A DNA stretch of 64,000 nt from Sphingobium sp. V4. GTDB lineage: Bacteria; Pseudomonadota; Alphaproteobacteria; Sphingomonadales; Sphingomonadaceae. Position numbers and translations under genes: made by a program. Below are positions 58,414 to 64,000 of this stretch, piece after piece. Where the stretch lies: positions 310,001 through 374,000 of the forward strand of contig NZ_CP081001.1 in assembly GCF_029590555.1 (NCBI RefSeq). Reading direction: 5' to 3'. The stretch's first letter is position 1, and each line of letters begins with the position of its first letter. The notes under the pieces are model-generated. The model was not told the DNA's origin, searched no databases, and was given only the letters and a program-made list of their open reading frames with translations.

Positions 58414-59913
58414 ATGGCTTTTTCCTCCCGCGTGATGTGCGCGGCGACATCGGTGATGGCGTTGGCGGCCTGCGCCGCGGTTCCCGATCTTGGTCCCAAA
58501 CCCGTGGTTCGCGCGCCGGAGAGCGTGGCTGCGCAGCAAAGCCTGGCTGCGTCCGATGCGGCTTGGCCCAGGGATGATTGGTGGACCGCCTATGGCGATC
58601 CGCAGCTGACCGCACTGATCGAGGAAGGGCTGCGCAATGCGCCCGACATGGCGATCGCGGCGGCGCGTTTCCGCCAGGCCCAGGCGATGGCGCAGCAGGC
58701 GGGTGCGGCGATGCTGCCGTCGGCCAATCTGGAGGCCAGCGCGGCTGCCACCAAGCAAAGCTACAATATGGGGATGCCCAAGGAGTTCGTTCCGCAGGGT
58801 TGGCTCGGCACCGGTCGGGTAGCGCTGGATCTTGGCTTCGACCTGGACCTGTGGGGCAAGAACAAGGCGTCGCTGGCGGCCGCGACATCCGAGGCGCGGG
58901 CGGCCGAGATCGACGCCCAGCAGGCGCGGCTGGCGCTGACGACGGGCATTGCCGATGCCTACGCCGATCTTGCTCGCCTTCATGACGAGGCGGAAATCCA
59001 GCAGCGCACGCTCGACATCCGCACGGCGAGCCAGAAATTGGTCGCCGACCGGCGGCAAAATGGGCTGGAAACGCGCGGCAACGTCCGCCAGGCGGACGCC
59101 ACCGTGTCGTCGGCCAAGGCGCAACTGGCCGGCGCGCAGCTGGCGATCCGGGTACGGCAGCATCAGATCGCGGCGCTGATCGGCGCAGGGCCTGATCGCG
59201 GCCTGTCGATCACCCGACCGCAGCCAGGCAAGCTGGCGCCGCTCGGTCTCCCGGCCGATGTCACCACCAACCTCGTCGCGCGTCGGCCCGACATCGCGGC
59301 GGCGCTTGCCCGCACCGAGGCGGCGGCCAAGCAGATCAAGGTGGCGCGGGCCGATTTCTTTCCGGCGGTGCGGCTGAGCGCGCTGATCGGCCTCCAGTCG
59401 CTCGGCTACAACACGATCTTCGCCAATGGCGGCGCGGTCGGTTCGGCGCAGCCCTTCGCCAACAATCTGTTCGAGAAGGATTCGCTCTTCGGCAATGCCG
59501 GCCCGGCGATCAGCCTGCCGATCTTCCGGGGCGGAGCGTTGCAGGGCCAGTATCGCGGAGCGCGCGCCACCTATGACGAAGCGGTCGCTGCCTATGACAA
59601 GACGGTGCTCGCCGCCTATCAGCAGGTGGCCGATGCCGTCACGACGCGCCGGACGCTGGAGCAGCGGCTGGCCGATGCCCGGGCCGCCGTCGCCGCGTCG
59701 GAAGATGCCTATGCCGTGGCGCAGAAACGCTATCAGGGCGGCCTGTCGACCTATCTCGACGTGCTGAACGTCGAGGACCAGTTGTTGGCGGCGCGCGAGG
59801 CGCTGGCCGGGCTGGAGGCAGGTGCCTTCTCCACCGATATTGCCCTTATCCGTGCGCTGGGCGGTGGCTTCACCGTCGGCGAACCTCTCTCCAAGGACCA
59901 ACCGCATGGCTGA
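58414..59913 (+). CDS. Outer membrane efflux lipoprotein, NodT/OprM family
   Basis: A 499-residue TolC-like outer-membrane channel protein. Lipobox LAAC lies near residue 18-21. The body has two OEP repeats with WWTAYGDPQLTALIEEGLRNAPDMAIAAARFRQAQAMAQQAGAAMLP (about 55-101), LVARRPDIAAALARTEAAAKQIKVARADFFPAVRLS (about 285-320) and LAAREALAGLEAGAFSTDIALIRALGGGF at the end. It forms the exit duct for EmrA/EmrB. The start is set at 58414, where GGTGAG precedes the ATG; an in-frame ATG at 58399 is nearer the operator. It overlaps emrA by eight bases. Confidence 0.92.
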   Translation: MAFSSRVMCAATSVMALAACAAVPDLGPKPVVRAPESVAAQQSLAASDAAWPRDDWWTAYGDPQLTALIEEGLRNAPDMAIAAARFRQAQAMAQQAGAAMLPSANLEASAAATKQSYNMGMPKEFVPQGWLGTGRVALDLGFDLDLWGKNKASLAAATSEARAAEIDAQQARLALTTGIADAYADLARLHDEAEIQQRTLDIRTASQKLVADRRQNGLETRGNVRQADATVSSAKAQLAGAQLAIRVRQHQIAALIGAGPDRGLSITRPQPGKLAPLGLPADVTTNLVARRPDIAAALARTEAAAKQIKVARADFFPAVRLSALIGLQSLGYNTIFANGGAVGSAQPFANNLFEKDSLFGNAGPAISLPIFRGGALQGQYRGARATYDEAVAAYDKTVLAAYQQVADAVTTRRTLEQRLADARAAVAASEDAYAVAQKRYQGGLSTYLDVLNVEDQLLAAREALAGLEAGAFSTDIALIRALGGGFTVGEPLSKDQPHG

Positions 59914-61042
59914 CGCCGCTCTCGACACCACCGACGCACAGCAGGAAGGGCGCCAGTCGGCGCGCAGGATATGGCTGACCCGGCTGGCGCTGGCGGTCAT
60001 CGTCCTCGGCCTGATCTGGGCGGCCTGGTACCTGCTGGTCGGGCGTAACCAGGTCAGCACGGACAATGCCTATGTGAACGCCGAGATGGCGCAGGTGACG
60101 CCGCTGATTTCCGCGCAGGCGACCGAAGTGCTGGTCAGCGACACCCAGATGGTGAAGAAGGGCGACATATTGGTCAGGCTGGACCCGACCAACGCCCAGA
60201 TCGCCGTGGCACAGGCACAGGCCGACCTGGCCGAAGCGCGGCGGCGTTTCCGCCAGACGGCCGCGACCAGTGATTCGCTGGCGGCGCAGGTCGATGCGCG
60301 CGGCGCGGACATCGTCCAGGCGCGTGCGCAGCTGGCCACCGCACAGGCCGATTTCGACAAGGCGCGCATCGACCTCCAGCGGCGCGAGGCGCTGGTGGGA
60401 GACGGCGCGGTGTCCGGCGACGAAGTCACCGCCGCGCGCAAGGGCTATGCCGCTGCCCGGGCCGCGCTGGATCTGGCGCGCGCGGGCGTCAAGACGGCCG
60501 AGGCGACGCGCAGCGCGGCGAGCGGCCAGCTGGAAGCCAATGACGCGCTGGTGCGCGGATCGACGATCGACACCGACCCGGCGGTGATGGCCGCCCAGGC
60601 GAAGCTGGATTCGGCGAAGCTGGACCTCGATCGGACCGTCATTCGCGCGCCGATCGACGGCGTCGTCACCAAGCGGCAGGTGCAGGTCGGCCAGCGCGTG
60701 GCGCAGGGCAACGCGATCATGTCCATCGTGCCGCTGGCCCAGCTTTATGTCGATGCGAACTTCAAGGAACGCCAGCTGCGTGGCGTGAAGGTCGGGATGC
60801 CCGCCACGCTGACGTCGGACCTCTATGGCGGCGATGTCGTCTATCATGGCAAGGTTGTCGGTTTCGCCGGCGGCACCGGATCGGCCATGTCTCTGATCCC
60901 CGCGCAGAATGCGACCGGCAACTGGATCAAGGTGGTGCAGCGCCTGCCGCTGCGCATTGCGCTCGATCCCAGGGAACTCGCCGCGCATCCGTTGCGGGTC
61001 GGTCTGTCGATGGAAGTCGAACTCGAACTTTCCGAAAAATAA
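59906..61042 (+). CDS. emrA: Membrane fusion protein EmrA/HlyD family
   Basis: A 378-residue periplasmic adaptor. One N-terminal TM helix (about 26-47, LALAVIVLGLIWAAWYLLVG). The lipoyl halves are NAEMAQVTPLISAQATEVLVSDTQMVKKGDILVRLDPT and LDRTVIRAPIDGVVTKRQVQVGQRVAQGN. A long coiled-coil hairpin (about 90-220) lies between, and the beta-barrel part follows with YVDANFKERQLRGVKVGMPA. It connects EmrB in the inner membrane to the NodT-type channel. It overlaps the upstream gene and is 13 bases from emrB. Confidence 0.93.
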   Translation: MADAALDTTDAQQEGRQSARRIWLTRLALAVIVLGLIWAAWYLLVGRNQVSTDNAYVNAEMAQVTPLISAQATEVLVSDTQMVKKGDILVRLDPTNAQIAVAQAQADLAEARRRFRQTAATSDSLAAQVDARGADIVQARAQLATAQADFDKARIDLQRREALVGDGAVSGDEVTAARKGYAAARAALDLARAGVKTAEATRSAASGQLEANDALVRGSTIDTDPAVMAAQAKLDSAKLDLDRTVIRAPIDGVVTKRQVQVGQRVAQGNAIMSIVPLAQLYVDANFKERQLRGVKVGMPATLTSDLYGGDVVYHGKVVGFAGGTGSAMSLIPAQNATGNWIKVVQRLPLRIALDPRELAAHPLRVGLSMEVELELSEK

Positions 61043-61055
61043 GGACAGCCGGGCG

Positions 61056-62585
61056 ATGAGCAGCGACGACGAGATTTTTTCGCGGCTTTCGCCGCGCACC
61101 CGGACGCTGGCCGGGCTGGTGCTGGCCATGAGCAACTTCATGGTGGTGCTGGACCTCACCATCGCCAATGTTTCCGTGCCGCACATCGCCGGCAACCTGG
61201 GCATCGCTCCCGACCAGGGGACGTGGATCATCACATCCTATGCGGTGGCGGAAGCGATCTGCGTGCCGCTCACCGGCTGGCTCGCCGCGCGCTTCGGCGT
61301 GGTCAGGGTCTTCACGCTGGCGATGATCGGCTTCGGATTCTTTTCGCTGATTTGCGGACTGTCGATGACGCTGGGGATGATCGTCGCGGCCCGGGTCGGC
61401 CAAGGCATTTGCGGCGGGCCGATCATGCCCATGTCGCAGACCCTGCTGATGCGTATCTTTCCTCCCGAGACGCGATCGCGGGCTATGGGCCTGTGGGCGA
61501 TGACGACGCTGCTGGGACCGGCCATGGGACCGATCATCGGCGGCTATATCAGCGACAATTGGAGCTGGCACTGGATCTTCTTCATCAACCTGCCGATCGC
61601 GGTGCTGTGCGTCTTTGCCGCGCAGGCGCTTCTGCGGCCGGTGGAGACGGATACGGCGCGCGTGCCGATCGACAAGATGGGCCTGTTCCTGCTGGTCTTC
61701 TGGATCGGCTGCCTGCAGGTGATGCTGGACATCGGCCGCGACCATGACTGGTTCGCCGATACGACGATCGTCATCCTGGCGGTGCTGGCGGCGATCGGCT
61801 TTCTGGCATTCATCATCTGGGAACTGACCGAGGAGCATCCGGTCGTCGACCTGCGCGTGTTCCGCCATATCGGCTTTTCGTCCGGCGTCTTTTCGCTGGC
61901 GCTCTGTTTCGGGGCTTATTTTTCCGGTATCGTTATTATCCCGCAATGGTTGCAGACGACCCAAGGCTACACCGCCACCTGGGCGGGCATCCTGACCGCC
62001 TTCACCGCGATGGCGGCGCTGATGACGGCGCCTTTCGCCGCCCGCTTCATGGGCCGGGTCGATCCGCGGCTGATGATTTCCGGGGCGGTATTCTGGCTGG
62101 GCCTGATGACCTTGTGGCGCGCGCACTGGACCAGCGGGGTCGATTTCTGGACCATGGCCGCGCCGCAGTTCATCCAGGGCTTCGCCATGCCCTTCTTCAT
62201 GATCCCGCTGACCACGTTGACGCTGGGGTCGGTGCTGCCGAGCGAGACTGCGTCTGCGGCGGGGTTGCAGAATTTCGTCCGTACCATGGCGATCGCGATC
62301 GCGACATCGCTGGTGCTGACGGGATGGGGCGATTCGCAGCGCGTGTCCCGCAACGAACTGGCGAGCGTTTTGCAGCCGGGCGACGTGCAGGCCCAACTGA
62401 GCGCGATGGGTCTGTCGACCGAGCAGATCCGGCAGACCATTTCCAACATCGTGGAGCAGGAGGCGATCGTGATCGCGGTCGACCATGTCTTCTTCATTTC
62501 CGCGCTGGTCCTGTTCGCCGCCGCCGCGATCGTCTGGCTGGCGCCGCGGCCCACCGGGACGGTCGACACGTCGGCGGCGCACTGA
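61056..62585 (+). CDS. emrB: DHA2 family drug:H+ antiporter EmrB
   Basis: A 509-residue MFS exporter with 14 TM helices. The DHA2 hallmarks are LAMSNFMVVLDLTIANVSVPHIAGNLG in helix 1, TSYAVAEAICVPLTGWLAARFGVVRVF (motif A) and the motif C region ALLGPAMGPIIGGYI (WAMTTLLGPAMGPIIGG, about 147-163). It expels hydrophobic compounds with EmrA and the NodT channel. Expression is probably induced when the TetR repressor binds its ligand. It converges with the ABC-F gene with only three bases between stop codons. Confidence 0.93.
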   Translation: MSSDDEIFSRLSPRTRTLAGLVLAMSNFMVVLDLTIANVSVPHIAGNLGIAPDQGTWIITSYAVAEAICVPLTGWLAARFGVVRVFTLAMIGFGFFSLICGLSMTLGMIVAARVGQGICGGPIMPMSQTLLMRIFPPETRSRAMGLWAMTTLLGPAMGPIIGGYISDNWSWHWIFFINLPIAVLCVFAAQALLRPVETDTARVPIDKMGLFLLVFWIGCLQVMLDIGRDHDWFADTTIVILAVLAAIGFLAFIIWELTEEHPVVDLRVFRHIGFSSGVFSLALCFGAYFSGIVIIPQWLQTTQGYTATWAGILTAFTAMAALMTAPFAARFMGRVDPRLMISGAVFWLGLMTLWRAHWTSGVDFWTMAAPQFIQGFAMPFFMIPLTTLTLGSVLPSETASAAGLQNFVRTMAIAIATSLVLTGWGDSQRVSRNELASVLQPGDVQAQLSAMGLSTEQIRQTISNIVEQEAIVIAVDHVFFISALVLFAAAAIVWLAPRPTGTVDTSAAH

Positions 62586-62588
62586 GGC

Positions 62589-64000
62589 TCAGCGCGCGGG
62601 GAGAGCGATCCGGCGCGAGATGCCGATGGCGTCGAGAAACGCGGGGTCATGGCTGACCACCATCAGCGCGCCGTCATAAGCGGCGAGCCCCTGTTCGATC
62701 GTCGCGATCGAATCGAGGTCGAGATGGTTGGTCGGTTCATCCAGCAGCAGCAGCGGCGGCAGTGTTTCCCCGCCCAGTACGCAGGCGAGCGCGGCGCGTA
62801 GCCGCTGGCCGCCGCTCAATGCCTCCACCCGTTGCAGCGCCAGCTCGGCCCGGAAGCGGAAGCGTGCGAGCGCGGCATGGACGGCGTTGCGCGTCGTGCC
62901 GGGATGGAGTCTCGCGAAATTGTCGGCGATGGTCGCGCCGGGATCGAGCAGCCCCGCATCCTGATCGAGCAGGGCGCAGGCGATCGGGCGATGCAGGACG
63001 CCCGACAGCGGCGCGATCTGGCCGGCGACGAGTTGGAGCAATGTCGATTTGCCCGCGCCATTGGGGCCGGTGATGGCAATTCGTTCCGGGCCGGTCATGG
63101 CCAAGCTGAGATGGCGGATCGGCGGATCGGCAGGATCGTGGCCGGCGGTCACATCCTCCAGCCTCAGCAGCGTGCGGTTTGTCGCGACGCAGGCGGCAGG
63201 AAGGGCAACGGTCAGCGGGGCGAGAATTTCGATCTGCGCGCGGGCGTCGGCGATCGTCCTTTCGCTCTGCGCGCGCTGCCTGTCAGCGAGGCGGGCGGCG
63301 TTCCCGCCGGACCGCTCCGCCTGGTTCTTGCGCTGGCCCAGCAGGATGCGGGGCATGTCGCCTTTCGCCGCATGGCGGGCGCCCGCGCCGTCGCGTCGTT
63401 GCTTTCGCTCGGTCGCGCGCTGGATCTTGCGGGCGAGGTCGGATGCCGAGCGCTCGGCATGGTCCAGCGCATGATGGGCCGCGGCCAGTTCGACCACCTT
63501 GCACGCGCGATAGGCCGACCAGTTGCCGCCATAGCGGGTCAGCCCCAGGCCCGTCAGTTCGACGATGGAGTCCATCCGTTCCAGCAGCGTCCGGTCATGG
63601 CTGACGATGATCGCGCCGCCGCGCCAGCGCTCGAGCAGCGCGATCAGAGCATCCCGGCCATCGGCGTCGAGATGATTGGTCGGTTCGTCCAGCAGCAGCC
63701 AGTCGGGCCGGGCGGCCATGGCCGCCGCCAGCGCGGCGCGGGTGCGCTGACCGCCCGACAGATGCGCCAGCGGCGTGGCGGGATCGTTCGCGAGGCCGAC
63801 CTCCGCCAGCGCATCGGCGAGGCGCGCGGGCAGGGTCCAGTCGCATTGCTCCAGCTCTGGAATTGTCGCTGCGCCGGTCTCGGCCCGGTCGAGCAGGGCG
63901 AGGGCGGCGCGCGCATCGAACAGGTCGGCGATGGTCTGTCCGGTCTCGGGCGCTTGCGTTTGGCGGAGCATGGCGATGCTGCCGCCGACCCGGACATCGC
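62589..64000 (-). CDS. ABC-F family ATPase (incomplete at window edge)
   Basis: At least 470 residues of a soluble ABC-F protein; the reading frame continues off the right edge (residues GGSIAMLRQ precede the first in-window ATG at 63971). Both nucleotide-binding domains are represented. The first has LSGGQRTRAALAAAMAARPDWLLLDEPTNHLD. The second has Walker A GPNGAGKST, signature LSGGQRLRAALACVLG and LLLLDEPTNHLDLD. The charged linker (about 150-240) is the ABC-F interdomain region that reaches into the ribosomal E site. The role may be ribosome rescue or antibiotic resistance, and the subfamily cannot be fixed. The first Walker A lies outside the window. Confidence 0.92.
   Translation of the reverse strand, partial: DVRVGGSIAMLRQTQAPETGQTIADLFDARAALALLDRAETGAATIPELEQCDWTLPARLADALAEVGLANDPATPLAHLSGGQRTRAALAAAMAARPDWLLLDEPTNHLDADGRDALIALLERWRGGAIIVSHDRTLLERMDSIVELTGLGLTRYGGNWSAYRACKVVELAAAHHALDHAERSASDLARKIQRATERKQRRDGAGARHAAKGDMPRILLGQRKNQAERSGGNAARLADRQRAQSERTIADARAQIEILAPLTVALPAACVATNRTLLRLEDVTAGHDPADPPIRHLSLAMTGPERIAITGPNGAGKSTLLQLVAGQIAPLSGVLHRPIACALLDQDAGLLDPGATIADNFARLHPGTTRNAVHAALARFRFRAELALQRVEALSGGQRLRAALACVLGGETLPPLLLLDEPTNHLDLDSIATIEQGLAAYDGALMVVSHDPAFLDAIGISRRIALPAR

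Noticed and set aside
58375..60066. A 563-codon open frame antisense to the efflux lipoprotein gene
   Set aside because: Arg-rich shadow of the NodT-family gene without its own motifs or ribosome-binding site.
60927..62582. A 551-codon open frame antisense to emrB
   Set aside because: Extremely His/Arg/Gln-rich translation, typical of a shadow frame; emrB is complete on the other strand.
1..64000. CRISPR arrays, tRNA genes, insertion sequences, prophage and integrase genes
   Set aside because: I looked for regular spaced repeats, cloverleaf-like sequences with CCA-proximal arms and transposase or integrase motifs, and saw none. A covariance-model scan could still find a tRNA or small RNA that I missed.

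Overview
The window is a dense, GC-rich bacterial chromosome segment without phage, transposase, CRISPR or tRNA genes. Gene content and order point to an alphaproteobacterium of the Sphingomonadaceae (Sphingobium/Sphingomonas-like). The signs are large TonB-dependent receptors, a NodT-type efflux lipoprotein, a DUF6456 protein, the dapF-mtaB-ftsY-yciB string, a thioredoxin/Lon-N/Trm112 trio, and a roughly 90-bp dispersed palindromic repeat present twice. The genus is inference.

Layout. 1-4.3 kb: molybdate uptake (modA, modB and the start of modC) interleaved with an opposing HAD phosphatase, next to a NasA-like molybdopterin protein that lacks the catalytic Cys region and the C-terminal domain. 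4.2-9.9 kb: a glycosyltransferase, an XRE regulator, a Nudix hydrolase, a lemA/TPM-domain cluster and mscL. 10-15.8 kb: a chemotaxis operon cheA-cheW-cheY-cheB-cheR, with a separate membrane chemoreceptor at 18.3 kb. 15.9-18 kb: an AmpD-like amidase, the RNase P RNA gene (rnpB), a J-domain protein and a 2Fe-2S protein. 19.9-27 kb, mostly minus strand: hemerythrin, Fe superoxide dismutase, yciB, ftsY, mtaB, dapF, a TonB-C-domain protein and an amino-acid permease.

28-34.3 kb: ffh followed by the classic rpsP-rimM-trmD-rplS ribosome/tRNA-maturation string. Here it is split between rimM and trmD by a VapBC toxin-antitoxin module, a class C beta-lactamase-like serine hydrolase and a small membrane protein. 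34.5-41 kb: a TonB-dependent receptor, GNAT, MFS symporter, rRNA/tRNA methyltransferase and AI-2E-type permease. 41-47 kb: a second GNAT frame, a membrane cytochrome c, pheA, a fatty-acid-hydroxylase-type protein, and thioredoxin/Lon-N/Trm112. 46.7-49.9 kb: a second TonB receptor with an exported RidA protein. 50-54.4 kb: a TlpA-like thioredoxin, then argH, an LptM-like lipoprotein, lysA and a siroheme-synthase N-terminal protein.

55.2-57.7 kb holds the best candidate for an undescribed system. A 46-codon gene for a peptide with nine acidic and no basic residues overlaps two unknown genes. One of these has a cupin-like His-Asp-His metal-site pattern. An OmpR-type regulator with a degenerate receiver follows. 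57.6-62.6 kb is a TetR-controlled tripartite drug efflux system (NodT/OprM, EmrA, EmrB) with two matching operator palindromes in the divergent promoter. The window ends inside an ABC-F ATPase gene.

All functions are read from sequence motifs and remembered family features; no database search was run. Start codons were chosen from ribosome-binding sites, overlaps with neighbours and family length.
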